A DNA stretch of 64,000 nucleotides from JACMLD01 sp047602295 (lineage in GTDB: Bacteria > Bacteroidota > Bacteroidia > Chitinophagales > Chitinophagaceae): contig JASGHP010000001.1 in the NCBI GenBank assembly GCA_047602295.1, forward strand, positions 682,001-746,000, given 5' to 3'. The position numbers and the translations under genes were made by a program. The notes below the pieces were generated by a model that saw only the letters and a program-made list of their open reading frames with translations, did not search any database and was not told where the DNA came from. Below, one piece after another: positions 45,601 to 53,980 of this stretch; the first letter of the stretch is position 1; each line of letters begins with the position of its first letter.

Positions 45601-46059
45601 ACCAACACTTTCAGGTATAAAGAGTTTTCATTGATGGTATACGTTTACTCAGTTTGGGGCGGAAACGGTTATTATTTATCGGGCAGCAATACGCCTTACA
45701 ACGATGGTTATGCTGCTAATGGGGCTATCAACCATATTGTATGGGATTACTGGACGCCTACGCATACCAACGCCATGTTTCCACGCTTAAATTATAATTC
45801 AGGCGTAGCTGCTTACAAAGGAGTTAAATATTTCGATAGAAGTTTTATCAAGTTGCAGAAGATATCACTCACTTACGATCTTACAAAGTATGTGAAGAAA
45901 TACGGTATCAACGGCATGAGCTTCTCACTAAGTGCTGATAACATAGTTACCTATGCGCCGCATTGGAAAGGGCAGGACCCCGAAACCAATAGTGGTCTTA
46001 CGGATGGATCTATTCCATCTCTGCGCACATTCATGGGTATGATAATGTTTAACTTTTAA
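42685..46059 (+). CDS. SusC/RagA TonB-dependent outer-membrane transporter with signalling domain
   Basis: An 1124-residue outer-membrane protein; a start at 42733 (MKLLRMKLITF) is also possible. After the signal peptide comes the STN domain (INIDAKSAPIVKIFKELKRQTGYTF to YTIIEHTVVIATKK, about 50-115), which talks to FecR. Then a carboxypeptidase-like domain (VTITGKIANDRGEALPGATV), the plug with VVVDGAIFRGTLNDIASSDIESFTVLKDASAAAVYGSRSANGVILI, and the 22-strand barrel ending in MIMFNF. It imports bound oligosaccharides with SusD. Confidence 0.95.
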   Translation: MHLIACRKPFLSKEVCMKLLRMKLITFVLLIVFLNVSARGFTQNINIDAKSAPIVKIFKELKRQTGYTFAYSKSVLQKATPVTINVSNGRLEEVLNQVLKDQPFSYTIIEHTVVIATKKEPQVVSPPVNEASPIVLSVTITGKIANDRGEALPGATVSEKGVPGNSVKANEDGSFSINVASPSSILIISYVGFTSKEVKAGTVPHNITLVPSSSQESEIVVIGYGTQRKQAITGSVATAKLKTYEHIASNNIIDNIKGVIPGVNIAGTNTAGGLGAFTIRGTNSIKASSTPLIVVDGAIFRGTLNDIASSDIESFTVLKDASAAAVYGSRSANGVILIETKKGSGINGKPKFDINMSYGISNELKPLKVYDAAGYLQKLLDTRDALGQVADPTQVAAYLQVEEAKNYNATPNHTPTITDPHSLFTQTGKLLNTTVSYSQKTEKTQYYISQNVIQQDGVIKDDKYKHYSTRVNIETNVTDWFKVGVKAYYSLKSYPGRTIYGTSGGGSSSSTYWFSPYASLRGADGHYLQFPQTTTSFNSPYWQIPNDLINNQNNLNGILNATVKVPWVKGLSYNLTYSHTLNIAEAGSFYGYETVTGLPKRGSGDLYYSRDYTVLLDQLVKYNRTFGQHSVDLTLLYSTENYKTLGDSTHGEGFDNPSLGLYGLSKGSIQTVSTGSTRTAAVGEMARLTYGYANRYTLTGTVRRDGYSAFSANHKYATFPSVGANWNISNEKFMEKVKKIDNLALRASYGSNGNQAIAPYGTLSQIVNGKYYYNNATTYAFTQRVNTLGNSNLQWESVYGLNLGLDFSILKRRINGSIDWYSKYTKNLIFPLSIPTTSGFSTISSNLGKVGNKGIEIALNTVNITTKDFTWTSDIAFARNRNKIIHIYGPDSTGVEKDLISQGYFIGKSLGTIYDYQVTGMWQQSDKDNGTIMTGMSPGTYKLKDVNKDGKITSDSDRVFIGNSQQNYQWSFTNTFRYKEFSLMVYVYSVWGGNGYYLSGSNTPYNDGYAANGAINHIVWDYWTPTHTNAMFPRLNYNSGVAAYKGVKYFDRSFIKLQKISLTYDLTKYVKKYGINGMSFSLSADNIVTYAPHWKGQDPETNSGLTDGSIPSLRTFMGMIMFNF

Positions 46060-46069
46060 AATTGTTACA

Positions 46070-47791
46070 ATGAAAAAATCAAAATATATATTGCTGGTTA
46101 TTGTCTTTGCAACGACAGTGGCTGTATCCTGCAAAAAATCGCTCACAGAAGTGCCGCTTAGTTTTTATAGTCCCGAAAATTCTTACACCAATAAAACACA
46201 GTTTGAAGCTGCGCTTGCTGCTGTCTATCTTGCTATCCGTACAGATTTTTATGCCAATGCCGATGCTGTGAATAATTATGATATGCTGGGTATTGATTGT
46301 GATTATACCGAGCAGAAAACAGGTTTAACCACTTATACCAGCTACTTTAACTGGAATACCTTTAATGCAGACCATCAATTTGCCAGCAAATGGTGGGGAT
46401 ACCTGTACCAAATGATTGCCATGTGCAATACCATTATAGACAGGGCAGATCAACCAGCTGCGGTTTGGACGAGTGATGCTGAAAAAAATATAATAGTAGC
46501 AGAAGCTAAATTTTTACGGGCATTCAATTATCGTTTCCTGGCTACCATGTGGGGTGGCGTGCCACTGGTGGTAAATGAAACAAAAGCGCCAAAGTTTGAT
46601 TATACACGGGCCACCCAGGACCAGGTGTATCAACTCTGTAAAACCGATTTAGAATTTGCAATAAAGTACATGCCCTATATTACTACGCAAACAGGTGGCA
46701 GGGCACCACGTGAAGCAGCCTTTCATTTGTTGAGCGAAGTAGATATTTGTTTAAAGGATTACCCCGGCGCCATTGCTGCTGCTGATTCAGTTATTAAAGG
46801 AGGCAATTGCAGTTTGATGACAACCCGTTTTGGCAAATGGACTGGCTTTACCACTAACGCACCTACTTACCAGGGTGCATTAAAACCATATGGTGATGTT
46901 TATTTTGATCTTTTCCAGGATGGCAATTTTAATTATGGTGATGGAAACAAAGAAGCCATCTGGAACATAGAACAGGACCCTACTATTCCCGGAGGAGATA
47001 ATACAGATGTTAACTCTTCAGGTGGTTTCTTTGTAATGGAAAGATGGTGGGGGCCTGCGCCATGGACTATCAACGATAAAAACGGCAAACCAAATTTTCT
47101 GCAGGATACATTAATGGGCCGCCCAGTAGGTACACTTAATCCGCCATATTATATTGATTCACTCATCTGGTTGTACAAAGGCGATTGGAATAATGATATC
47201 AGGAATTCCGCATTCAATGTGCAAAGAACATGGTATTGGACAAATCCGGCGGGTGCATTTTATGGACAGCCAATAACTATCAACAACGTTCAAACAGCTT
47301 CAGACTTTACGCTTAAATGCTTTCCGCAGTTTAAAAAAGATGTGGGAGCAAAACACTATGGCAAATTTAAAGATGCTACCAGCGGGCAAACACACGATAA
47401 CGGTAGGACCTATAAAGACTGGTACATTATGCGCCTGGCAGAAACTTATTTGTTGCAGGCAGAAGCCAATTTGGGGAAAGGAGATCTTGCAGCTGCTGCA
47501 GCAGACATCAATGTAATTAGAAACAGGGCACATGCAACGCCTGTTACAGCCGGCGATGTAAACATGGATTTGATTTTGGATGAACGTGCCAGAGAATTGT
47601 ACATGGAAGAATTCAGGTTGAATACTTTAATGAGAGTAGGTAAGTTAAGAGACAACATTGTGAAGTATAATGGCTGGGCCAAAATAAATAATATTACAGC
47701 ATTGGATCCTAAACTGGATAAAATGCCTATACCCAATTCGGTAATACAAGCTAATACAGGTGCGAAAATGGTACAGAATCCCGGGTATTAA
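46070..47791 (+). CDS. SusD/RagB nutrient-binding lipoprotein
   Basis: A 573-residue surface lipoprotein with a lipobox at ATTVAVSCKKS (Cys about 21). SusD marks are SLTEVPLSFYSPENSYTNKTQFEAALAAVY, VAEAKFLRAFNYRFLATMWGGVPLV, and near the end YIMRLAETYLLQAEANLGKGDLAAAAADINVIRNRAHA and LILDERARELYMEEFRL. It caps the SusC barrel and binds glycan. Only ten bases separate it from susC. Confidence 0.95.
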   Translation: MKKSKYILLVIVFATTVAVSCKKSLTEVPLSFYSPENSYTNKTQFEAALAAVYLAIRTDFYANADAVNNYDMLGIDCDYTEQKTGLTTYTSYFNWNTFNADHQFASKWWGYLYQMIAMCNTIIDRADQPAAVWTSDAEKNIIVAEAKFLRAFNYRFLATMWGGVPLVVNETKAPKFDYTRATQDQVYQLCKTDLEFAIKYMPYITTQTGGRAPREAAFHLLSEVDICLKDYPGAIAAADSVIKGGNCSLMTTRFGKWTGFTTNAPTYQGALKPYGDVYFDLFQDGNFNYGDGNKEAIWNIEQDPTIPGGDNTDVNSSGGFFVMERWWGPAPWTINDKNGKPNFLQDTLMGRPVGTLNPPYYIDSLIWLYKGDWNNDIRNSAFNVQRTWYWTNPAGAFYGQPITINNVQTASDFTLKCFPQFKKDVGAKHYGKFKDATSGQTHDNGRTYKDWYIMRLAETYLLQAEANLGKGDLAAAAADINVIRNRAHATPVTAGDVNMDLILDERARELYMEEFRLNTLMRVGKLRDNIVKYNGWAKINNITALDPKLDKMPIPNSVIQANTGAKMVQNPGY

Positions 47792-47823
47792 TTTTCTTTA
47801 GTGGTTGACGATAAGTACAACTT

Positions 47824-47855
47824 AGTGCCTGTTCGTAATGGAGCAGGCACTTTTA
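47824..47855 (+). terminator. Terminator after the SusD gene
   Basis: Stem AGTGCCTG (47824-47831) with CAGGCACT (47844-47851) followed by TTTT. It may limit read-through into the GH97 gene. Confidence 0.75.
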
Positions 47856-47984
47856 AAAGTGCATCAGAACTTGCATGGGTAAATTAAATTCGTAATGATC
47901 GATTTAAAAATAAAATAAGAACACAGCCACCTTAAAAGAAAGCAAGTGCTAGACAATAAGCACACCTACTTTAAAAACATAACA

Positions 47985-49904
47985 ATGAATTTTTCAAAAA
48001 TAGTAACCAGTGTTCTTAGCCTGTTATTAATTGTTCAGCTAGCACAGGCACAACAACAGAAAGAATTGACTTCACCGGATGGGAAGCTCGTTTATTCATT
48101 CACGTTATCACCAGATGGCGTTCCTTCCTATTCTGTTAATTACCAGCAAAAGCCTTTTGTTCTTTCTTCTGCAATGGGCATTGCAGGCTGGACAAAAGGA
48201 TTGGTATTTACTGATGCAGCTTATTCAAAACAAGATACCACCTGGAAACCTGTATATGGAGAACGCAGCCAGGTTAGGGATCACTATGAAGAAATGATTC
48301 TCACTTTTTTATTGAACAACAACAAAAGAAATAAATTTCAATTGCAGGTGAGAGCCTACAACGAAGGCATTGCTTTTCGCTACCTGTTTCCAGAAAATCC
48401 TGTAAACGGAAATGATGCCACTATCATGGGCGGCATGTATGTGGATATTAAAAAAGAACTCACTGAGTTTACTGTTCCCGAAGGTGCAAAAGCCTGGTTT
48501 ACCAGTAGGGCACAAGGTGTATATAGTCTACTGCCTTTGTCTAACTGGCCCGATGAAGCAGAACGTCCATTGGTTTTGCAAATGGCAGATGGCAGATATG
48601 CTTGTCTTGCAGAAGCAGAGATGGTTAACTATGCACGCACTAAATTCACGCTTAATCCAACAAAGGCGAATACCATCAGCTGTTCAATGTATGGAGAAGT
48701 GGATTTGTTTACACCTATTGCCACACCATGGCGTGTAATAATGGCTGCAGAACATCCAATAGAACTAATGGCCAACAATGATTTGATATTAAACCTGAAT
48801 GCACCCAATGAAATTGTAAATACAGATTGGATAAAGCCAGGAAAAGTAATACGTGAAATGACGCTGACGATGAAAGGCTCAAAAGACTTAGTGGATTTTG
48901 CAGTAAAACGTCACCTCCAATACATTCACTTTGATGCGGGTTGGTATGGCTATGAATACGCAGTTGGCTCTGATGCTACAAAGACAAATGTAGATCCACG
49001 TCGCAATCCCCATGCAGATCTTGATGTGCCGGAAGCCATCCGCTATGCAAAATCAAAAGGCATTGGTGTATTTCTTTATGTAAATCAGCGGGCACTTTAT
49101 CAACAGCTCGACCAACTTTTACCCCTATACGTAAAATGGGGCGTTAGTGGGATCAAGTTTGGTTTTGTGGAAGTGGGTTCGCACCGATGGACAACCTGGC
49201 TTCATGAAGCTGTAAAAAAATGTGCGCAATATCACCTGATGGTAGATATACATGATGAATACAGACCAACCGGTTTCAGCCGCACTTATCCTAATTTAAT
49301 GACACAGGAAGGTGTGCGCGGCAATGAAGAAATGCCGGATGCTACCAATAGCACTATTCTTCCATTCACCCGATATATTGCCGGCCCGGCTGATCATACC
49401 ATTTGCTATTATCATCGCCCTGAGTTGAAACCACGTCTTACAGAAACAACACAGAACCCCAGAACAATGAAAACAACTTCGGGACACCAATTGGCATTGG
49501 CGAGTATTTTATATAGTCCCTTGCAGTTTTTGTATTGGTACGATTTGCCTTCCGATTCGCAGGATGAACCAGAGCTGGAATACTTTGATCATATCTCAAC
49601 TGTTTGGGATGATACAAAAGTGGTAGATGGTGAAATAGGAAAATTTATTACAGTGGCACGCCGCAAAGGAGATGAATGGTTTGTTGGTTCTGTTACGAAT
49701 ACAGAAGCACGTTCGCTAAAAGTTCCTTTAAATTTCTTAACACCCGGAAAAAAATATGAAGCCAGCATTTATTATGATGATGCTGCTTCAAAAAACCGCA
49801 CAAAAATTTCTATCAAACGCATAAAGGTTGACGCATCTACTGTACTTGATGCAGAATTAATTGCATCTGGCGGACAGGCACTCTGGATTAAGCCAGCTAA
49901 ATAG
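47985..49904 (+). CDS. Glycoside hydrolase family 97
   Basis: From the ATG at 47985 (MNFSKIVTSVLSLLLIVQLAQAQQ) the protein has 639 residues with a signal peptide. The N-terminal beta-sandwich is SPDGKLVYSFTLSPDGVPSYSV; the catalytic barrel has YIHFDAGWYGYEYA, YAKSKGIGVFLYVN, WGVSGIKFGFVEVGSHRWTTW, VDIHDEYRPTGFSRTYPNLMTQEGVRGNEE and the GH97 C-terminal domain. Retaining alpha-galactosidase members have Asp in the GIKVDF strand; here it is Gly, as in the inverting alpha-glucosidase SusB, so alpha-glucan attack in the periplasm is favoured. Confidence 0.92.
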   Translation: MNFSKIVTSVLSLLLIVQLAQAQQQKELTSPDGKLVYSFTLSPDGVPSYSVNYQQKPFVLSSAMGIAGWTKGLVFTDAAYSKQDTTWKPVYGERSQVRDHYEEMILTFLLNNNKRNKFQLQVRAYNEGIAFRYLFPENPVNGNDATIMGGMYVDIKKELTEFTVPEGAKAWFTSRAQGVYSLLPLSNWPDEAERPLVLQMADGRYACLAEAEMVNYARTKFTLNPTKANTISCSMYGEVDLFTPIATPWRVIMAAEHPIELMANNDLILNLNAPNEIVNTDWIKPGKVIREMTLTMKGSKDLVDFAVKRHLQYIHFDAGWYGYEYAVGSDATKTNVDPRRNPHADLDVPEAIRYAKSKGIGVFLYVNQRALYQQLDQLLPLYVKWGVSGIKFGFVEVGSHRWTTWLHEAVKKCAQYHLMVDIHDEYRPTGFSRTYPNLMTQEGVRGNEEMPDATNSTILPFTRYIAGPADHTICYYHRPELKPRLTETTQNPRTMKTTSGHQLALASILYSPLQFLYWYDLPSDSQDEPELEYFDHISTVWDDTKVVDGEIGKFITVARRKGDEWFVGSVTNTEARSLKVPLNFLTPGKKYEASIYYDDAASKNRTKISIKRIKVDASTVLDAELIASGGQALWIKPAK

Positions 49905-49982
49905 TTTGCATTTTTTGCCGTGACGTTTATACAAACCGGGCAGAAAATAGAAGTCTCTCATAGCAGTTTATATGGTTTATAG

Positions 49983-50007
49983 GCCTTGTTTCTACAAGGC
50001 TTTTTTT
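49983..50007 (+). terminator. Terminator of the GH97 gene
   Basis: Stem GCCTTGT/ACAAGGC with a four-base loop and seven T. Confidence 0.85.
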
Positions 50008-50133
50008 GTTTTTAGTTAGCGTTGAGGTTTTAAAAAGTCTTTTTAATTCTTCGATACGGATGTGTAATCAAATTTTTCTCTTAACTGGATGAAAGCTTAA
50101 ACTTTATTAATTTAACGGAAACAATAGATCATT

Positions 50134-50538
50134 ATGGGATATGAATTACATATAATCAGGCTAAATGATTATGATAATGAAGATGAAATAAGCAATATCA
50201 CTTTGAGCGAATGGATAAACTATGTTGAAGCTGACAATGAGCTCAATCTTACCAACGGATATAATTCAAAGTTTCCCGGCCAACCAGATATTTGGAACGA
50301 AAGCCCAGGCTTCTGTAAATGGATTGGGCATCCGGATGCAAAAGAAGAATCTATTCCCTGGCTTGATTTTAACCGTGGAAGTATCTCAGCGAAGTATCCT
50401 GATAAACATACAATTGGCAAGATGATTAAAATTGCACAAGCCCTTAATGCAAAAGTTATAGGAGATGATGGTGAATACTGGGATGAAACTTATTTTACAA
50501 ACGGAGGTTTTGCAACAGATTTGGAGCATCGTCCATAG
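50134..50538 (+). CDS. Small soluble protein of unknown function
   Basis: A 134-residue, acidic, cytosolic protein without signal peptide. It starts MGYELHIIRLNDYDNEDEIS, followed by ITLSEWINYVEADNEL. The pattern of an N-terminal beta strand plus a short SxxEWxxYV helix is found in uncharacterised proteins often seen as orphan or immunity-like genes, but that link is a recollection and not shown here. No toxin gene is next to it. Confidence 0.6.
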   Translation: MGYELHIIRLNDYDNEDEISNITLSEWINYVEADNELNLTNGYNSKFPGQPDIWNESPGFCKWIGHPDAKEESIPWLDFNRGSISAKYPDKHTIGKMIKIAQALNAKVIGDDGEYWDETYFTNGGFATDLEHRP

Positions 50539-50601
50539 CGGCGCTATTTTAAAAACCCCTAACTTATTCCATTATATCAAAAACAAAAGTAGAAAGAATA
50601 T

Positions 50602-51048
50602 ATGAAGCCGATCCTTATCGTTTTGTTCATACTGTTTTTTCATTCACTCATTGCACAGAACAAACAAAGCAATGATGTTACCATTATTAAATCTTATAGG
50701 TCAGCGTCCAATGATGCAATAGCCAGGCATGATGTAAATGGCATTGCAAAATATTGGCTGGATGATTTTGTGCAGGTGATTGGCCGTGGTATTTATCAAA
50801 CAGGTAAGGATAGTATTAAAGCTACATGGACTGATTTATTCAATAATAATTCACACGTGGTGTATGTACGTAATCCAAAAGAAATTGTAATCAGCAATAA
50901 TGATACACTGGCATGGGAACAGGGAAAATGGATCGGCAAACATACGTATAGCAAAGGCGGCAATTATGCAGCCATGTGGATTAAAAGAAATGGCAACTGG
51001 ATGCTGAAAGCAGAATTGTTTGTTTCGCTGGATGCTGATAAGCAATAA
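50602..51048 (+). CDS. NTF2-like (SnoaL/DUF4440) exported protein
   Basis: A 148-residue protein with a signal peptide (MKPILIVLFILFFHSLIAQ). The remainder fits the NTF2-like alpha+beta cone: an N-terminal helix (YRSASNDAIARHDVNGIAKYWLDDFVQVIGRG), then strands ending in AAMWIKRNGNWMLKAELFV. Members bind small ligands or act as isomerases; no catalytic residues can be assigned. It lies 63 bases after the preceding small gene. Confidence 0.8.
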   Translation: MKPILIVLFILFFHSLIAQNKQSNDVTIIKSYRSASNDAIARHDVNGIAKYWLDDFVQVIGRGIYQTGKDSIKATWTDLFNNNSHVVYVRNPKEIVISNNDTLAWEQGKWIGKHTYSKGGNYAAMWIKRNGNWMLKAELFVSLDADKQ

Positions 51049-51087
51049 CTAAAAAACTGAGTGGTTAGATATTCACAGGTATAAAAT

Positions 51088-51117
51088 AAAGAAGCCACGA
51101 ATATTCGTGGCTTCTTT
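51088..51117. terminator. Perfect 30-base palindrome, bidirectional terminator
   Basis: AAAGAAGCCACGAAT and its exact reverse complement ATTCGTGGCTTCTTT abut with no spacer. It lies between the convergent NTF2-like and permease genes and is T-rich at both ends. Confidence 0.85.
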
Positions 51118-51137
51118 ACTAAGCATATGTTGTATTA

Positions 51138-53582
51138 TTATTCCGTTCGCAAACTCTTTACCGGGTTGGCGAGTGCGGCTTTCACAGATTGTGTGCCTAT
51201 TGTTATTAATGCAATTAAAAGTGTAAGCGCACCTGCAGCGCAAAACATCCACCATTGCGGACTGATATGATAGGCAAAGTTTTGAAGCCAGCGATGTAAA
51301 ATTATATAAGCAACTGGCCATGCAAGAAGATTAGCTAGCAGTATCCAGAAAACAAATTGTTTCGAAATAGTTGCAGTTACCTGTGTAACACCGGCACCTA
51401 AAACTTTCCGGATGCCAATTTCTTTTTTACGTTGTTCAGTAACAAACATAGCAAGGCCAAGAAGACCGAGACAGGCTACCAATACACCCAGGGCAGATAA
51501 TAATGTGGAAAGCTCGCTCACCTTTTTTTCATTGCTGTATAAATTGGCAATTGTATCGTTTAAGAAGTCGAAATTGCATTTTTCAAATGAATGCATGTTG
51601 TTCCAGGTACTTTCAATAAACTTATGGGCATTTGCGCCATCAGATCCATTGTATTGAATGGTGATATAGGTAGATGCCTGTTGAATTCCTGAAAGGTGCA
51701 ATACCAATGGCTTTACAAGCTGGTGCATCGATTCAAAGTTGAAATCTTTTGTTATACCCACAATCCGGTAAACTCTCGGAACAGAATCTCTGGAAAGCAT
51801 CGTAATCCGATGGCCAATGACAGACTTTACATTGGGTGCAAAATCTCTCGCTGCAGTTTCATTTATCACCACTGCACTGCTGTCTGTAGGCATAGACGTA
51901 TCAAAGAAGCGGCCTTCTTTCATTTTTATACCAAAGGTTGAAGCGAAATATTCATCCACGTCGAGGAAAGCCGCATGCAATGGATCTGTGTTGGTTTGAT
52001 TCTCGTATGTATAGACAGATTCAGGTACACCTGGTGAAAACATAACCGATGAATTGGTAACAGATACAACAGCCGGATTTTTAAGCAGCTCTTGCCTGAA
52101 TACCTGCAGTTTATTGCCAAGCGATGAACCGTTGTTGATACTGATCAGTTGCTGCGATTTTATACCAAGATCTTTTTGCTGCATGAAATTGAGCTGGCTT
52201 CTCACCGCTATTACGCCGATGATAAGTGCGATGCTGATTGCAAACTGGCTTACAACCAGTACACTTCGCAGCGAGGCTTTCTTTTTTTGAGACTGCCCCT
52301 TTAATGTTTCTACAGGCTGAAACGCAGAGAGAAAAATAGCCGGATAGCTGCCTGCAAATATGCCTACAACAATAGTGAATGCTAACAGCAGCGGTAGCGT
52401 AGCAGCACTATCAAAAAAATTAAGGTCTACTTTTTTGCCCGTGAGTTGATTAAACCAGGGCAACGCTAATTTTACCATGATGATTGCTGCAAATACAGCC
52501 ATAGTGGTAGTTAATACAGCTTCTGTAAAATACTGTATCATCAACTGCCACCTGCTAGAACCAAGTGTTTTACGAATGCCTGTTTCTTTTGCTCTCTTGT
52601 CGCTTTTTGCCGTAGCAATGTTCATGAAATTAAAAACAGCAATCAGCAACACAAATAAAGCAGTGGCAATAAAAATGCGCACATACAAAATGTTACCAAC
52701 GCTCGTATTGCCCCATTCGGTATTAGGATCAATGCCATAAGTTTCTTTAGAGTAAAGATGAATGCTGGTAAGCGGCTGCAGTTTCATTGCAAAAACATTA
52801 CCCGTTTCTTTAGCGTTGCTGTAATGCACATTCAGCAGTTTTTCTATCTGCGGCCCCGCACCTTTATCAACAATAGCCTTCAGCTTTTGCTCAACTGCTT
52901 TGGCGTTTGCGTCTTTTTTCAGCAGCATAAAATTGGAGTAGCCCAATGCCAGCCAGTTATCATCATTTTTTCCATGGAGTGTGCTCATCGACATGAACAT
53001 ATCAGCATTGAAGTGAGCATTTTCAGGAAAGTCTTTCATGATTGCAGATACTATATATGAAGCAGTATCATCTACCATTAGTTGTTTACCAATTGGTTCT
53101 TCATTGCCAAAATATTTCTTGGCGACAGATTCGGTAATCACCAACTGGTACGGCATTGATAATGCAGTTTTAGCATCGCCCTTCAGCAGTTGGTGATCGA
53201 ATACTTTGAAGTAGTTAGAGTCTGCAGTATATACACTGTGTTCACCAAAAACTTTGTCTTTATACCGCATATGGTACCTTGCTTCATACCCAATTAATGT
53301 ATTAGCTTCTACCTCCGGAAACTGGGTGCTGAGCACTTGTGCCACAGGCGGGCTGCTTCTGGCACTGTTTGATGCTGTTCCGTTAAGATTAATAGATGTA
53401 TATACCCTGTAGATGCGGTTAGCGTTTGCATAGAAGCTGTCATACCTAAATTCACTTTGTGCATACAGATACAGCATGATAGCGCATGCAACACCAATAG
53501 CAAGACCTCCAACATTGATGAACGAAATTTTTGGGTTACGCAACAGATTTCGCCATGCAACGATGAAGTGATTTTTAAACAT
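51138..53582 (-). CDS. FtsX/MacB-type ABC transporter permease
   Basis: An 814-residue inner-membrane protein. It begins MFKNHFIVAWRNLLRNPKISFINVGGLAIGVACAIMLYLYAQ, has a large periplasmic MacB_PCD domain (about 45-270), a first FtsX membrane block with DKRAKETGIRKTLGSSRWQL, a second periplasmic domain, and a second block with TEQRKKEIGIRKVLGAGVTQV. This duplicated form is typical of Bacteroidota. No ATPase gene is adjacent, so its partner is encoded elsewhere. Likely role: export or mechanotransmission, for example antimicrobial resistance or lipoprotein handling. Confidence 0.93.
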   Translation of the reverse strand: MFKNHFIVAWRNLLRNPKISFINVGGLAIGVACAIMLYLYAQSEFRYDSFYANANRIYRVYTSINLNGTASNSARSSPPVAQVLSTQFPEVEANTLIGYEARYHMRYKDKVFGEHSVYTADSNYFKVFDHQLLKGDAKTALSMPYQLVITESVAKKYFGNEEPIGKQLMVDDTASYIVSAIMKDFPENAHFNADMFMSMSTLHGKNDDNWLALGYSNFMLLKKDANAKAVEQKLKAIVDKGAGPQIEKLLNVHYSNAKETGNVFAMKLQPLTSIHLYSKETYGIDPNTEWGNTSVGNILYVRIFIATALFVLLIAVFNFMNIATAKSDKRAKETGIRKTLGSSRWQLMIQYFTEAVLTTTMAVFAAIIMVKLALPWFNQLTGKKVDLNFFDSAATLPLLLAFTIVVGIFAGSYPAIFLSAFQPVETLKGQSQKKKASLRSVLVVSQFAISIALIIGVIAVRSQLNFMQQKDLGIKSQQLISINNGSSLGNKLQVFRQELLKNPAVVSVTNSSVMFSPGVPESVYTYENQTNTDPLHAAFLDVDEYFASTFGIKMKEGRFFDTSMPTDSSAVVINETAARDFAPNVKSVIGHRITMLSRDSVPRVYRIVGITKDFNFESMHQLVKPLVLHLSGIQQASTYITIQYNGSDGANAHKFIESTWNNMHSFEKCNFDFLNDTIANLYSNEKKVSELSTLLSALGVLVACLGLLGLAMFVTEQRKKEIGIRKVLGAGVTQVTATISKQFVFWILLANLLAWPVAYIILHRWLQNFAYHISPQWWMFCAAGALTLLIALITIGTQSVKAALANPVKSLRTE

Positions 53583-53980
53583 GATTTGGGTGTTTGCTTA
53601 AATACCCGCTAAGTCAATGCCATTCTTTCTTTCTTCTGACAGTCAGGCAAATAACTGTTCTATGCGTATTGCGTTTGTGCGTTTTCGGTACAAAACATGT
53701 TCGGTTTTATTACGGCAATGCATCGCCCTGAAATGGCTAATAGAGGTTAAAAATAAATCCGGTCTTGATTTCCATTTTCAATCAATAGCGCCTGAAAATT
53801 GATTTATCAGACTCCAATTTTTTACAACTGCAAGTTTGAAAAACATTAATACTTAGTATCGATTCAATATAATACTTTTGCCCGGCAAATAAATCTTGTG
53901 GTGATTCGATCACCGCCCATATTTGCGCCAATCCTCAGCAATCCCTTATTATTTTATTGCCCTCAAATTTTGTAGCTTCA
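53583..53980. other. Intergenic region before the giant secreted protein
   Basis: 398 bases between divergent genes. TACTTTTG (53873-53880) matches the -7 consensus on the plus strand, 100 bases before the ATG, without a good -33 element. Otherwise nothing recognised. Confidence 0.4.
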
